The notes under the pieces: model-generated
The model's database searches: none
Seen by the model: the letters and a program-made list of their open reading frames with translations, nothing else
What the model was told of the DNA's origin: nothing
In this document: piece by piece, positions 1 through 10,198 of the stretch
Layout: each line of letters begins with the position of its first letter
How positions within the stretch are numbered: the first letter of the stretch is position 1
Made by a program: the position numbers and the translations under genes
From: Methanosarcinaceae archaeon
GTDB lineage: Archaea; Halobacteriota; Methanosarcinia; Methanosarcinales; Methanosarcinaceae
Reading direction: 5' to 3'
Assembly: GCA_020055655.1 (NCBI GenBank)
Contig: JAIPUR010000024.1
Location: 1 to 40,193, forward strand
Length of the DNA stretch: 40,193 bases

Positions 1-336
1 TGCACGGTTAACGTCTGGGAGTATGATGTTGTTGGAAAATATCGTACATTCGAAGTAACGGATAATGACAATGAATGTATGTTCACTCCTTACTTTGGAC
101 ACGATGCGCAGACTTATGTGAGGGAGGGAGCTGATATTCTCCATCCATTTCTTGTGGATTCGATGGGATTTCCATTAAAATTAGGAAAAAATGAACCTGT
201 CTATTTTAGTTTCAATGGTTATGCAGCTACAGTTGTAGGCACAGGTCCAAAAGGTGTTGGGGATAAGATTGGTGGCAGGGAAGAAAAATCAGAAGATTTT
301 GATAATCTATTGAATGAAATTGGTGTACCTATATGA
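1..336 (+). CDS. Hypothetical protein, 3' part only (5' end outside window)
   Basis: The frame is open from the first base of the window to a TGA at 334-336, so this is the last 111 residues of a longer gene; the internal ATG at 79 is probably not the start. The visible part is hydrophilic, rich in aromatic residues and glycine, with no membrane segment and no motif I recognise. Its stop overlaps the start of the next gene (ATGA), so the two are very probably translationally coupled, and the next gene encodes an exported surface-type protein. A role in the same cell-surface system is inference from position only. Confidence 0.6.
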   Translation, partial: CTVNVWEYDVVGKYRTFEVTDNDNECMFTPYFGHDAQTYVREGADILHPFLVDSMGFPLKLGKNEPVYFSFNGYAATVVGTGPKGVGDKIGGREEKSEDFDNLLNEIGVPI

Positions 337-929
337 ATAAAAAATCAATATTATTTGTGTTAGTGGCCAGTATGCTATTATTGTCTACAATAAACACAGT
401 AAGTTGTTCTTCAATGGAAATTGATGTTTATTACAATGATGTTTTGTATCCGGGAGCATCAACTCCAAAACCTCTTGTAAAGATTGGAGAACCTTTTACG
501 ATTAAATTTGATGTAACTTGTTTTAGCTCGGGGATTTTATCCCTGAAATTAACAGAATTAGCAGATGGAAGTTTTGAGATCATCACTGGTCCAACTTTAA
601 AATTAGAGCAGTATACAGATGATATATTTGAAAAAAATAAAACTATCTCTTATGAGTGGACACTAAAGGCCACGCAAGAGTGGTCTGGAGGAGGAATGCC
701 CCTCAATTTGGTATATCAATTTAATGATATTGGCACGGGGAGTGTTATAGTCCAAGGCGAATTCACCGCCGCATACGTCACGATTTCAGATGAGTATTAC
801 GATGGCCCAATTGCCAAGCCCGAATCCGATCAGCAATCAAATGCCGAATCTCCATCAATGCCGGCGTTCACTCTCCTGGCTGCCTGTATTGCTTTTGCAG
901 GAGTAATTTCTTACAGGAAGTATCAATGA
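333..929 (+). CDS. Sarcinarray family surface protein with sorting-signal-like tail
   Basis: A 198-residue protein. Residues 1-26 form a signal peptide (MNKK, then a long hydrophobic stretch ending near VSCSS). The central domain (about 28-155) has the pattern I associate with the sarcinarray family of Methanosarcinales: IDVYYND, then VKIGEPFTIKFDV, a TLKATQEWSGG-type segment and QFND. The C-terminus has a Pro/Ser-rich linker, a PAF tripeptide, a hydrophobic helix and a basic end (YRKYQ). This resembles PEF/PGF-CTERM tails processed by archaeosortases. The protein should be exported and anchored outside the cytoplasmic membrane. It overlaps the upstream gene by 4 nt. The family has no known biochemical function; the assignment is from memory of its pattern, not from a search. 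Confidence 0.62.
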   Translation: MNKKSILFVLVASMLLLSTINTVSCSSMEIDVYYNDVLYPGASTPKPLVKIGEPFTIKFDVTCFSSGILSLKLTELADGSFEIITGPTLKLEQYTDDIFEKNKTISYEWTLKATQEWSGGGMPLNLVYQFNDIGTGSVIVQGEFTAAYVTISDEYYDGPIAKPESDQQSNAESPSMPAFTLLAACIAFAGVISYRKYQ

Positions 930-1007
930 AAACTTCATTGTACTTCTTTTTCTAAAAGACCGCAACTGTATGCTATTGTTTGGCATGATCTTCGTAAATC
1001 AAAAGCA

Positions 1008-1016
1008 TTAAATATA
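1008..1016 (+). promoter_or_regulatory. TATA box of trpB2
   Basis: TTAAATATA lies about 58 nt before the ATG at 1074, which gives a leader of roughly 30-35 nt. A GAGGT ribosome-binding site at 1063-1067 precedes the start by 6 nt. The gap between 929 and this box is A/T-rich with a T-run after the previous stop. Confidence 0.5.
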
Positions 1017-1073
1017 GCCTAAATGTACTAAAACCTACATTATTGAATTTGATTTTTATACAGAGGTATTATT

Positions 1074-2372
1074 ATGGATCAGACAAAAATATTACTTGAT
1101 GAGAATGAGATGCCAACACAGTGGTATAATATTCTTTCAGACATAAAGGTAGAGCCGCCACTGAATCCGGCAACCAACGAACCAATGGATCCAAAGGACC
1201 TTGAGCCTATTTTTGCAAAGGAACTTATCAAACAGGAGATCAGCAGCGAGAAATATATCGATATTCCTAAAGATATCCTGGAAATATATGCATTGTGGAG
1301 ACCATCCCCTCTGTACAGGGCACACAGACTTGAGAAAGCTCTGGGGACACCTGCAAAGATCTACTATAAGAATGAAAGTGTCAGTCCTGCAGGAAGCCAC
1401 AAGCCTAACACTGCAATTGCGCAGGCATACTATAATATGAAGGAAGGCACCGAAAGGATCACAACAGAAACCGGTGCAGGCCAGTGGGGTAGTTCATTAT
1501 CACTTTGCTGTAATTATTTTGACATGGAATGTAAGGTTTACATGGTAAGCTCAAGCTTCTACCAGAAACCATACCGTAAGTCCCTTATCAATCTCTGGGG
1601 AGCAACTGTAATTCCATCTCCAAGTACCGAGACACAATTTGGAAGAAAGATCAGAGAAATGTATCCAGACACAACAGGCAGTCTTGGTATAGCAATCAGT
1701 GAGGCAATCGAGGAAGCTGCGCTCAATGACAATACCAAGTATGCACTTGGAAGTGTGTTAAACCATACCAGTTTACACCAGACCGTTGTAGGTCTCGAGA
1801 CCCAGGCACAATTTGATAAGACAGAGGACTATCCGGACATAGTTATCGGATGTTGTGGCGGCGGAAGTAACCTTGCTGGTGTCGCTCTCCCATACATAAG
1901 AGATAACCTTGCAGGCAAGACAGATACAAGGTTCATTGCAGTAGAGCCATCCGCATGCCCAACCCTCACATCAGGTGAGTTCAAGTATGACTTCGGTGAC
2001 ATGGCACAGCAGACTCCACTTTTGAAGATGTACACACTAGGTTCTGAATTCATACCACCAGCTATCCATGCAGGAGGTCTCAGGTACCACGGCGTATCAC
2101 CGATCATCAGTAAGCTTGTATCAGACGGTATCATGGAAGCAACATCATACCACCAGGTTGAGGTATTCGATGCAGCAGTGGCATTTGCACGCAGCGAGGG
2201 TATTGCTCCTGCACCAGAATCCGCACATGCTATCAAATCTGCTATCGATGAAGCACTCAAATGCAAGGAGACTGGCGAAGAAAAGACCATTCTCTTCAAT
2301 CTTAGTGGTCATGGTCACTTCGATATGGCATCCTATGACAAGTACTTCAGCGGCGAGCTAAGTAACGATTAA
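1074..2372 (+). CDS. trpB2: TrpB2-type tryptophan synthase beta chain
   Basis: A 432-residue PLP enzyme of the TrpB2 (TrpB-like) subfamily, condensing indole with serine to give tryptophan. K110 in AGSHKPNTA is the expected Schiff-base lysine; [10 protein letters not shown] is the phosphate-binding glycine loop, and LSGHGHFD closes the barrel near the C-terminus. The length (about 430 rather than 400) and the GSHK-N-A form of the lysine motif are typical of TrpB2 and not of classical TrpB1, which pairs tightly with TrpA. No trpA or other trp gene is adjacent, as is usual for TrpB2. A role salvaging free indole, or serine-deaminase-like activity, has been discussed for this subfamily. The start is supported by GAGGT 6 nt upstream. 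Confidence 0.92.
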   Translation: MDQTKILLDENEMPTQWYNILSDIKVEPPLNPATNEPMDPKDLEPIFAKELIKQEISSEKYIDIPKDILEIYALWRPSPLYRAHRLEKALGTPAKIYYKNESVSPAGSHKPNTAIAQAYYNMKEGTERITTETGAGQWGSSLSLCCNYFDMECKVYMVSSSFYQKPYRKSLINLWGATVIPSPSTETQFGRKIREMYPDTTGSLGIAISEAIEEAALNDNTKYALGSVLNHTSLHQTVVGLETQAQFDKTEDYPDIVIGCCGGGSNLAGVALPYIRDNLAGKTDTRFIAVEPSACPTLTSGEFKYDFGDMAQQTPLLKMYTLGSEFIPPAIHAGGLRYHGVSPIISKLVSDGIMEATSYHQVEVFDAAVAFARSEGIAPAPESAHAIKSAIDEALKCKETGEEKTILFNLSGHGHFDMASYDKYFSGELSND

Positions 2373-2391
2373 TTAGATGTTTCAATAATTT

Positions 2392-2424
2392 AATGGCATG
2401 TGTATCATGCCATTCTTGTTTTTT
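2392..2424 (+). terminator. Hairpin plus T-tract terminator after trpB2
   Basis: A perfect 9-bp stem (AATGGCATG at 2392-2400, CATGCCATT at 2406-2414) with a 5-nt loop is followed directly by CTTGTTTTTT. It lies 20 nt after the trpB2 stop. Confidence 0.7.
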
Positions 2425-2456
2425 AATCCGACTTATCATTTCTGAGCCCGAACAAT

Positions 2457-2466
2457 TTTATTAATA
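2457..2466 (+). promoter_or_regulatory. TATA box of hel308; transcript probably leaderless
   Basis: TTTATTAATA is centred about 31 nt before the ATG at 2493. The expected archaeal start point therefore falls at or next to the start codon, and no Shine-Dalgarno sequence precedes it. A leaderless or near-leaderless mRNA is the simplest reading. Confidence 0.5.
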
Positions 2467-2492
2467 TTATCAACCCTTTTGATTGCATAACA

Positions 2493-4712
2493 ATGAAAAT
2501 AAGCTCTCTTGACATTCCGGAAGAAGTAATTCAATTCTATCAAAACTCCGGGATTGAAGAACTCTATCCGCCTCAGGCTGAAGCCATGGAAAAAGGTCTC
2601 ATCAGTGGCAATAATCTTCTTGCTGCTATACCCACAGCATCAGGAAAGACACTTCTTGCAGAGCTTGCCATGCTCAAGTCCATATCGCAAGGCGGAAAAG
2701 CTCTTTATATCGTACCTCTAAGAGCGCTGGCAAGTGAGAAGTTTGACCGTTTCAGGCAGTTCTCGTCCATATATATCAAAGATGGTGGAGTTAAAACTGG
2801 TATTTCAACAGGTGATTTCGAGTCAAGGGATGAATGGCTGGGATTCAATGACATTATCGTTGCCACATCTGAAAAAACGGATTCTCTTCTTCGTAATAGT
2901 ACAAACTGGATGGAAGATATCACATGCATCGTAGTGGATGAGGTTCACTTACTTGATTCTGCTCACCGTGGTCCGACCCTTGAGGTTACACTTACAAAAT
3001 TGATAAAACTCAATCAAAAATGTCAGATTATAGCCCTTTCGGCAACAGTTGGTAATGCCTATGAGGTTGCAGACTGGCTCAAGGCAAAACTTGTACTTAG
3101 TGAGTGGAGACCCACCAGCCTGAAAGAAGGGGTATTCTATGGTGGGAACATAAATTATCGTGGTTCTCAGCAGCTCATCAATGAATCTTCAAATGATGAT
3201 GCAACAAATATTCTGCTTGATATTATTCAGGATGGTGGGCAGTGTCTTGTATTTGAGAGTAGCCGTAAGAACTGTGTGGGCTTTGCCAAAAGAGCAGGCA
3301 GGGCGATAGCCGATCAGCTTGATAAAAAAACCCGTGATGCTCTGGATTTCATAGTTGCTGAGGTAATGGAAGCCGCGGAATCTGAAGCATCAAAAGTACT
3401 GGCACAATGTATCAGAAATGGTGCAGCTTTCCATCACGCAGGTCTGAACTCCATTCATCGCAGATTGGTGGAAAAAGGTTTTCGTGACAATCTTATCAAA
3501 GTTATATGCAGTACTCCAACTCTTGCAGCCGGTCTGAATTTGCCTGCAAGACGTGTGATTATTCGTAGTTACAAGCGTTACGATTCAAACTATGGAATGC
3601 AGCCAATCCCTGTTCTTGAATACAAACAAATGGCTGGGAGGGCAGGCCGTCCGCACCTCGATCCCTATGGTGAGTCTGTGCTCATCGCAAAATCATATAA
3701 TGAAATGGAAGCGTTGTTCGAGAATTACATTGAGGCCGATGCCGAGGATATCTGGTCCAAACTTGGTACTGAGAATGCCTTGCGTACTCATATTCTTTCA
3801 ACCGTTGTGAATGGTTTTGCCACCACAAGGGATGGCTTGATGGAATTTATTGAAGCCACATTCTTTGCACATCAGAATGACACATGGGGCATAATGGAAG
3901 TTGTCGATGAGTGTCTGGAATTTCTGAAAAACCATGATATGCTGGAGGGTGATGAGAATCTGTTATCCACATCATTTGGCAGAATGGTTTCAATGCTTTA
4001 CATTGATCCGCTTTCAGGTGCGACAATCGTTGAAGGCTTAAAAAAAGCTAAAGAGCCTACTGACCTTACATTAATTCATCTCATTTGTAAAACACCTGAC
4101 ATGAGACAACTTTACATGAGGTCTAATGATTACGAAATAATAAATGATTTTGTAATGGCCCATGCTGATGAGTTTGTAGAAGTACCAAGTCAGTTCAAGG
4201 CCACTGAATATGAATGGTTCCTTGGCGAAGTGAAAACTGCTCTTCTAATGCTTGAATGGATCGGTGAGAGATCCATGGATGATATCAGCAAAAAGTTCAA
4301 TGTTGGTGAAGGGGATATCCATGCCTTTGCAGATATTGCAGAATGGCTTATGCATGCAGCATCAAGACTTGCAGGACTTTTGCAACTTGAAGTTAAAGAT
4401 GATGCTTTAATTCTGGAAAAAAGAATCCATTATGGTGCACAAAGGGATCTGATGGAGCTTGTGATGATACGCGACATAGGCCGTGTGCGTGCGCGTAAAT
4501 TGTATAGTGCAGGCTTTAAGACTATAAATGACCTTAAGAAGGCAGATGTTGTTGTAATTGCTAAATTAATAGGTTCAAAAACAGCTTCTAAACTCTTTGC
4601 AGAGATCGGTCACCATATGAAGATACCTGGTGATATAGATGAAGTAAGTTCCAAAACCATGGGTGCACTGCTTGGGAATGAGCAGAGTACTTTCAGTGAT
4701 TTTGAGAAATAG
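2493..4712 (+). CDS. hel308: Hel308 family ATP-dependent DNA helicase
   Basis: A 739-residue superfamily 2 helicase that unwinds lagging strands at stalled replication forks (3' to 5'). Visible in order: Q-motif YPPQAEA (about 26-32), Walker [10 protein letters not shown] with K52, the DEVH box (about 147-150), motif III SAT, motif IV-VI region ending in QMAGRAGRP, a winged-helix/ratchet region, and a C-terminal helix-hairpin-helix (about 650-695, [10 protein letters not shown]). Length and domain order are normal for the family. It stands alone between trpB2 and hisD with its own promoter. Confidence 0.93.
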   Translation: MKISSLDIPEEVIQFYQNSGIEELYPPQAEAMEKGLISGNNLLAAIPTASGKTLLAELAMLKSISQGGKALYIVPLRALASEKFDRFRQFSSIYIKDGGVKTGISTGDFESRDEWLGFNDIIVATSEKTDSLLRNSTNWMEDITCIVVDEVHLLDSAHRGPTLEVTLTKLIKLNQKCQIIALSATVGNAYEVADWLKAKLVLSEWRPTSLKEGVFYGGNINYRGSQQLINESSNDDATNILLDIIQDGGQCLVFESSRKNCVGFAKRAGRAIADQLDKKTRDALDFIVAEVMEAAESEASKVLAQCIRNGAAFHHAGLNSIHRRLVEKGFRDNLIKVICSTPTLAAGLNLPARRVIIRSYKRYDSNYGMQPIPVLEYKQMAGRAGRPHLDPYGESVLIAKSYNEMEALFENYIEADAEDIWSKLGTENALRTHILSTVVNGFATTRDGLMEFIEATFFAHQNDTWGIMEVVDECLEFLKNHDMLEGDENLLSTSFGRMVSMLYIDPLSGATIVEGLKKAKEPTDLTLIHLICKTPDMRQLYMRSNDYEIINDFVMAHADEFVEVPSQFKATEYEWFLGEVKTALLMLEWIGERSMDDISKKFNVGEGDIHAFADIAEWLMHAASRLAGLLQLEVKDDALILEKRIHYGAQRDLMELVMIRDIGRVRARKLYSAGFKTINDLKKADVVVIAKLIGSKTASKLFAEIGHHMKIPGDIDEVSSKTMGALLGNEQSTFSDFEK

Positions 4713-4791
4713 AACTTATTTGAAGCACCTATATATAATGAAAGAATACTTTGTGCAGACACGCTAGAAAATATCTGATCTATTATTACTA

Positions 4792-4801
4792 TTTATAATA
4801 T
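4792..4801 (+). promoter_or_regulatory. Candidate TATA box of hisD
   Basis: TTTATAATAT lies about 34 nt before the ATG at 4835. A second candidate, ATATATAATG at 4731-4740, would give a longer leader. I cannot decide between them by eye. Confidence 0.35.
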
Positions 4802-4834
4802 CAAAGTTCAGGAAAATGAGTTTCGGGGATTATC

Positions 4835-6115
4835 ATGCTTTACAAAAATTTATCTGAATTAACCGATGAAGAAATGGCTGGCCTTATCGACCGTAGTGGA
4901 GAGCTTGCAGATGTAGGCGAAACTGTTGCTGCCATACTTGAAGATGTAAGAGAAAATGGGGATGATGCTATTAGAAAGTACACCCATAAGTTCGACGGTG
5001 CGCAGTTAACCGATATTGAAGTATCCAGTGAAGAGATAGATGAAGCTGTAAAAAGTATTGATGGATCTTTATTAAAGCATCTTGAATTTGCCGCAGAGAA
5101 TATCCGCAAATTCCATCATGCTCAAATGCCTGAAAAGCTCTGGTTCATGGAATTATCTCCTGGTATTGAACTGGGTCAGAAAATAACTCCCCTTTCAAGT
5201 GTTGGTGCATATGTTCCAGGTGGAAGGGCATCTTATCCTTCAACCGCACTTATGACCATTATTCCTGCAAAGGTAGCAGGAGTGAAGAATGTTGTTATGT
5301 GTACGCCACCAGGCTCCGATGGAAAGATAAATCCTCTTACACTTGCAGCAGCAAGGGTTGCAGGTGCAGACCATGTGTATAAAGTGGGTGGTGTGCAGGC
5401 TATAGTTGCAATGGCATATGGAACTGAGAGTGTTTTGAGCGTTGAAAAAATAGTAGGTCCAGGTAATGTATTTGTCACAGTTGCAAAAATGCAGGTACGT
5501 GACCGTGCTGAGATCGATTTCCCGGCAGGTCCAAGTGAAGTGCTTATTATAGCCGATGACTCTGCAGATGCAGCTATGGCAGCATCAGACATCATAGCTC
5601 AGGCAGAGCATGATCCAAATGCTGTTTCCGTTCTGGTGACAACCTCTGCAAAACTTGCTGAGGATGTAAAGAATGAAGTGAATAAACAGGCTGTAAGTAC
5701 ACTAAGGTCAGAGATTGTTGAGACCTCCCTTAAAAAAGCTGCAATATTGGTGGCTGATTCTATGGATGCTTGTGTCGAGTTGTCAAATGACTTTGCTCCC
5801 GAACACCTTGAGATCATGGTGGAAAATACAGATGAGGTTCTTGAACAGATAGATAATGCAGGTTCTATATTTGTAGGGAATTATGCTCCTGTTCCGGTGG
5901 GGGATTATGCATCCGGTACTAACCATGTATTGCCAACAGCAGGGTATGCGAAGATCTACTCAGGACTCAATATTCTTCACTTCCTTAAGACTGCAAGCAT
6001 ACAGAGAATAAGCAAGGATGGACTTGGCACTCTAAAAGATGCTGTAATATCAATAGCTGAAAAAGAGGGGCTTGCGGCTCATGCAGACTCTGTGCGTATG
6101 AGATTTAAAGAGTAA
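4835..6115 (+). CDS. hisD: Histidinol dehydrogenase
   Basis: A 426-residue enzyme for the last two oxidations of histidine biosynthesis (L-histidinol to L-histidine, two NAD+). Diagnostic parts: [16 protein letters not shown] (about 122-137), VGPGN (208-212), the zinc ligand pair Q256/H259 in AQAEHDP, and the catalytic E323-H324 in FAPEHLEIM, followed by [14 protein letters not shown]. Length is normal. The gene is alone, not in a his operon, as is common in methanogens. The ribosome site is weak (GGGGAT about 6 nt upstream). Confidence 0.95.
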   Translation: MLYKNLSELTDEEMAGLIDRSGELADVGETVAAILEDVRENGDDAIRKYTHKFDGAQLTDIEVSSEEIDEAVKSIDGSLLKHLEFAAENIRKFHHAQMPEKLWFMELSPGIELGQKITPLSSVGAYVPGGRASYPSTALMTIIPAKVAGVKNVVMCTPPGSDGKINPLTLAAARVAGADHVYKVGGVQAIVAMAYGTESVLSVEKIVGPGNVFVTVAKMQVRDRAEIDFPAGPSEVLIIADDSADAAMAASDIIAQAEHDPNAVSVLVTTSAKLAEDVKNEVNKQAVSTLRSEIVETSLKKAAILVADSMDACVELSNDFAPEHLEIMVENTDEVLEQIDNAGSIFVGNYAPVPVGDYASGTNHVLPTAGYAKIYSGLNILHFLKTASIQRISKDGLGTLKDAVISIAEKEGLAAHADSVRMRFKE

Positions 6116-6146
6116 CATTCCTTCTTTTTTGAGTCTAAAATCGACA

Positions 6147-6157
6147 ATTATTTAAAA
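6147..6157 (+). promoter_or_regulatory. TATA box of the DUF1699 gene
   Basis: TTATTTAAAAG is centred about 69 nt before the ATG at 6221. A GAGGGAG ribosome site at 6210-6216 precedes the start by 4 nt. Confidence 0.4.
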
Positions 6158-6220
6158 GGTGAGTGCGTACACTTATTTAGTAAGTTCTAATAGCCGTAGA
6201 ACTGTAAATGAGGGAGTTCA

Positions 6221-6619
6221 ATGAAAATAAGAGTCGTAAGTTCTCGTGAAGAGATTCCCCATCTCAATCCAAATGAGAAGGTGATACATCTTGCTTTTAG
6301 GCCATCGAATAAGGATATCTTTTCCCTTGTACAGACATGTACAAAGGTTGAAGTTATTCAGATTCCAAGTTCCTACAGGCGAACAGTTTCTAAGTCCATC
6401 GAAATGTTCATGGAAATGCAGAATATAAAACTTGTGGAAGGCGATGTGTGGGGGCACAGAAAAGACATAAATGAATACTACAGCGTATCACCTGCTCTAC
6501 TTGACAAAATAAAAGAGCTGAAATCTGATGGCTTGTCAGATGAGGAAATTGTAACTAAACTGGAGCGTGAAGGTAAGTTAAACCGCGATATGTTGTTCTA
6601 TATATTGAGCAAGAAATAA
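6221..6619 (+). CDS. DUF1699 family protein, methanogen-specific
   Basis: A 132-residue soluble protein matching my memory of DUF1699, a small family confined to methanogens: MKIRVVSSREEI at the N-terminus, then HLAFRPSNKDIF, IPSSYRRTVSKS and GDVWGHRKDINEYY. The C-terminal third (about 90-132) reads like a small helix-turn-helix or degradation-type helical module (GLSDEEIVTKL). No catalytic residues are evident. Function is unknown. It is transcribed toward the corrinoid island, which runs in the opposite direction. Confidence 0.75.
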   Translation: MKIRVVSSREEIPHLNPNEKVIHLAFRPSNKDIFSLVQTCTKVEVIQIPSSYRRTVSKSIEMFMEMQNIKLVEGDVWGHRKDINEYYSVSPALLDKIKELKSDGLSDEEIVTKLEREGKLNRDMLFYILSKK

Positions 6620-6868
6620 GTTTCAATTCTTTCATATACAGGGTTTACTTGCATATTTTCCATTTAGCTAGTTGGCTCTGTAATGATTTATTTTTGTACT
6701 TTTAGCTCCTTTATTCTTTTAGTCGGTAGTACTTATTTTGAACTGCGTTTTCTATTTTTCTACTAATATAATTTTGAAATAATTGTTAAAATGATGCAAA
6801 CATACATGTATGTATATATTATAAAAAATTTTATTGAGTATTATGATAAAAAAGTAAAAGTGAGGTAA

Positions 6869-8494
6869 TCAATCCAATATCTGAATGTCCTCATAAGTGA
6901 TCGCATTCACAGGGCAAATCCGAACACACCTTTTACATGCAGTTCCAAGACACTTTTGTGTATCATACCTTGCGAACCGTTTGTCATCTCTTTCAACAAT
7001 GCTAATTGCATTTTCAGGGCATTCCTTTTCACACTTATGGCACAAAGTGCATCCTACTGCAAGCTCTTCAATAGTAATACCAACATTCTCTACAATTTCA
7101 ACGCCTGAAGTACTTATATTTTTTATATTCTCTGAAGACCGCTTTTCAACAGATGCAGTGCCAGGTTCCAGTGGAAGAGCGGGGAGACCATATATGGACA
7201 GGAAATGGTTGTACTGGTCCTTTGTCATACCTTCGGTCCAGTAGGAAAGCTCACAGGAATAGAAGTCCTTGAATGTGCCGCTTGTAGCCATCATCAAGTG
7301 ATCTGCCGTAATGTGACCTGCAAGTTTTATGACCTCATCAAGTTTGGATTCATCCAGTAATATTTCCCTTGCAAGTGCCAGGGAGGTGTTGCCGAATTGA
7401 ACTACCTTTTTAGAGAAATCCGGGCATGAGCCAATATGCATTGCTTTTTCAGCATCAACATATCCACCTGAAGCACCGGTCATGTACATGTTCTCAAGAT
7501 CATCATAATGCAGACCGGATTCTATTATGAGAGTCAATTGAGCTGCTCTTATGGCACCTATAGCCTTTCCGGCTTCTTTTATATCATCCTCTGTGATGAA
7601 CAGGTCATCACCAAGCAATATTTTTCCGTATTTTAGTTTAGGTGGATTTTCAATTATTCCTGTTTTCATGGCAACTGAAAGAACTGAAATAACACCTGTA
7701 CCTGTTATTCCCACAGGTTTTATATCTGAATCCTTTATTATTTCCCCGGAAACCGGGTCTATAATATAACTTTTCTGAGGTTCCATATCAGCATCAAGGA
7801 CCATAAGTTGCCAGTACTTTCCTTCACTGATTATATCAGATATCACACCTGGACTTGCAAGCATTCCACATCCAATGCCCTGTCCTTCAATAGCAGGACC
7901 TGCGGCTGCACTGGCCGTGATTATACGCTCACCTATCTTGATAGCCATTTCAGCATTGGTACCATAATCGGTCACAATAGTTGGAACAGTCTGGTCCAGG
8001 AAATCGGTTTCAAGCATCATTGCAAGAGCATCAGCACCGATCTCATGTCTGATAGCAGGAGGAACAATGATACTGCAATCATTATTAAATGCAGGACTTC
8101 CTTTAAAAATATCAGGTGCAGGGAATACCCTTGACTCACGCTTGACATCCTCTATTCCGAGTCTCTCCTGCATATTCTTACCAGCATATGCAAGGTCCCT
8201 TATCTCTGAGTTCTGGAACAATGAAAGCTGTATCGGATTTCCGCATACAGATATTTTCTCTATTAATGAAGCATCTACGTGGAAGCTATCGATCAATTTA
8301 CATATTGCATCGACGATTATTCGATGTGCTACATCTTCACTTACAGACAATGCAAAATCCAGATGATCGGTGATATTTCCACCGGGAAGAGGATGTTTTG
8401 CAGTCATTGAAGCCTTAAATACACTTTTAGATTCTAAATCTATTAATTGAGCCCTAAAGCCGCTCGTACCCAGATCCAGTGCTATCCCATACAT
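6869..8494 (-). CDS. ramA: RamA-like ATP-dependent reductive activase of corrinoid proteins
   Basis: A 541-residue protein. Residues 1 to about 440 form the ASKHA-fold ATPase domain of the RamA/DUF4445 type (YGIALDLGTSGFRAQLIDLE at the start; VTDYGTNAEMAI and TGASGGYV further on). The last 60 residues hold two [4Fe-4S] sites: C482, C485, C488, C492 and C515, C520, C523, C527. RamA reduces inactive Co(II) corrinoid to Co(I) with ATP, so that methyltransferase corrinoid proteins can work. Length agrees with RamA of Methanosarcina. It is the last gene of the methyltransferase island, 93 nt after the chaperonin gene, with AGGGGAA before its ATG. A paralogue dedicated to the adjacent fusion protein is likely, so the exact symbol is provisional. 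Confidence 0.85.
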   Translation of the reverse strand: MYGIALDLGTSGFRAQLIDLESKSVFKASMTAKHPLPGGNITDHLDFALSVSEDVAHRIIVDAICKLIDSFHVDASLIEKISVCGNPIQLSLFQNSEIRDLAYAGKNMQERLGIEDVKRESRVFPAPDIFKGSPAFNNDCSIIVPPAIRHEIGADALAMMLETDFLDQTVPTIVTDYGTNAEMAIKIGERIITASAAAGPAIEGQGIGCGMLASPGVISDIISEGKYWQLMVLDADMEPQKSYIIDPVSGEIIKDSDIKPVGITGTGVISVLSVAMKTGIIENPPKLKYGKILLGDDLFITEDDIKEAGKAIGAIRAAQLTLIIESGLHYDDLENMYMTGASGGYVDAEKAMHIGSCPDFSKKVVQFGNTSLALAREILLDESKLDEVIKLAGHITADHLMMATSGTFKDFYSCELSYWTEGMTKDQYNHFLSIYGLPALPLEPGTASVEKRSSENIKNISTSGVEIVENVGITIEELAVGCTLCHKCEKECPENAISIVERDDKRFARYDTQKCLGTACKRCVRICPVNAITYEDIQILD

Positions 8495-8587
8495 TTGATT
8501 TCCCCTATTATTTTCTGTTTAGCCGTTTTTTATTACAATGTTATTTTTGATCCAGGGCCAAAATACCAACCTGACGTAGTGGATCTA

Positions 8588-10198
8588 TTATCTGCTTCTA
8601 AGGATCTTGTCAATCCTCAAAACGCTGTTTGTAGCCTCTGTTGCTGCTATTAGTGAAAGTTTCTTGATGCTTGCGGAATCATACACAGGTGGCTTATTTG
8701 GTATTACCTCCCTTAACATATCGATTCTGGCATCTATTCCTTTATTATAGTACCCGGACATGCTTGACATTGAATCTATGACATTCATACCCATATTACG
8801 TGCAAGCGTCCTTGGAATCTCTTCCAGTGCATCTGCATATGCAAAGACCGCAAGTTGCTCTTTCCCAGCAACCGTAGAAGCATATTTTCTAAGCATTTGA
8901 GCGATCTCAAATTCTATCCAGCCACCGCCTTTCACGACTACCGGATTCTTCACCATAAAAGCAGCATTGTTAAGAGCATCATCAACTGCTTCTTCAACTT
9001 TATCCAGAGCATACCTGAATGGTTCCCATATCACAATGGATGACATCGGCTGATCCCTGACAGATATGGTGAGGAAATATTCATCACACCTCTTGTCCAC
9101 CTCGACCTCATCAGCATCACCAAGATCACTGGGCAGGATCTCGTCTTTGATGGAAAGGATTGAAGCACCAGTTGCCTTTGCGATCTTTTGAAGGTCCTTC
9201 ATCTGGAGCTTTCTGTAGAGCAGAATATCATTCTTTGCAAGAGTACCTTCAATGGAAGGATCGACCTTGCCTTCGCAGAGAACCAGATCTGCACCCGAAT
9301 CTACAATTTTATTTGCAAGTTCTTTCAGGTGCCTTATTTGGGAATTCTCAAATATCATTGAACCTTCGACGCCATCAAGATGAATATTATGCTGGGAATT
9401 AATGATCTTGCTCTCAAATTTTGTATTATAATTCAGGATAAGGACCTTTGCTCCCCTAAAATGAGTTGTTACACTTGTGTTATCAGGTGCTTCATCAAGT
9501 ACAATACCTGAAACACAGTTCATATCAGGTCCACCTACCTTCTTTATGACCTTTACATAATCATTGAGATCAACATAACTGTCCTCGCCCAGTTCTTTGA
9601 GATTCTCTACGGTCTTGAGCACAGCATCTGTGATCATCTTTGCCTGCTCAGCTTCCACACCCTTGCTTAAGCTGGCATTTTCGATCACTGAATGCATATC
9701 TTCATGTGAACGGCCATTAATCGTTGTAAATTCAAGAATGTCATAAGCTTTGTTAAGAGCCAGTTGATAGCCTCTTATAATAGTTGAAGGATGTATTCCT
9801 TCCCTTGCAAGTTTGGAAGCATTTTCAATAAGAGATGATGCAAAAAGAACAGCTCCCTTTGTACCATCACCACAGGTTTTATCCATTGACATTGCCAGAC
9901 TTTTCATGGAAGTGACTACAGGATGAAGTACATCTACCTCTTTGATGATGGTCTTCCCGTCGTTTGTCATGATAATATCGCCTGATGGATTTGCTATCAG
10001 TTTGTTCAGACCACGTGGACCAAAAGAAGATGATATCAGGTCTTTTACATCAGCTGAAACGGATTCCATGTGATGGATCAGATCATCGCCCTTAACATCC
10101 TCATCTATCCCGATCCTTGCCCTTACACTTGCCTTAAGAGCTTCCATGCTCTCAAGTTCATTACCAGGAGCTGGAGCTTGATCTACCATGGAGCTCAT
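8588..10198 (-). CDS. Divergent group II chaperonin (thermosome-like) subunit
   Basis: A 536-residue Cpn60/TCP-1 protein. The equatorial nucleotide loops are present but altered: TNDGKTIIKE is near canonical, GDGTT has become GDGTK, and the C-terminal equatorial loop reads VVKGGGWIEFEIA where VVPGGGAxExEIA is usual. The C-terminus ends in DKILRSR, without the Gly/Met tail of ordinary thermosomes. This fits a specialised paralogue and not the housekeeping thermosome. Its ATG overlaps the stop of the upstream gene (ATGA), so it is coupled to the hydantoinase-like gene and belongs to the methyltransferase operon. A role in folding or assembling the corrinoid methyltransferase is inference from position. 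Confidence 0.88.
   Translation of the reverse strand: MSSMVDQAPAPGNELESMEALKASVRARIGIDEDVKGDDLIHHMESVSADVKDLISSSFGPRGLNKLIANPSGDIIMTNDGKTIIKEVDVLHPVVTSMKSLAMSMDKTCGDGTKGAVLFASSLIENASKLAREGIHPSTIIRGYQLALNKAYDILEFTTINGRSHEDMHSVIENASLSKGVEAEQAKMITDAVLKTVENLKELGEDSYVDLNDYVKVIKKVGGPDMNCVSGIVLDEAPDNTSVTTHFRGAKVLILNYNTKFESKIINSQHNIHLDGVEGSMIFENSQIRHLKELANKIVDSGADLVLCEGKVDPSIEGTLAKNDILLYRKLQMKDLQKIAKATGASILSIKDEILPSDLGDADEVEVDKRCDEYFLTISVRDQPMSSIVIWEPFRYALDKVEEAVDDALNNAAFMVKNPVVVKGGGWIEFEIAQMLRKYASTVAGKEQLAVFAYADALEEIPRTLARNMGMNVIDSMSSMSGYYNKGIDARIDMLREVIPNKPPVYDSASIKKLSLIAATEATNSVLRIDKILRSR

Noticed and set aside
6800-6813. Perfect palindrome ACATACATGTATGT between the convergent DUF1699 and ramA genes
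   Set aside because: It lies between two gene ends where a control site is not expected, and simple alternating sequence makes such palindromes likely by chance.
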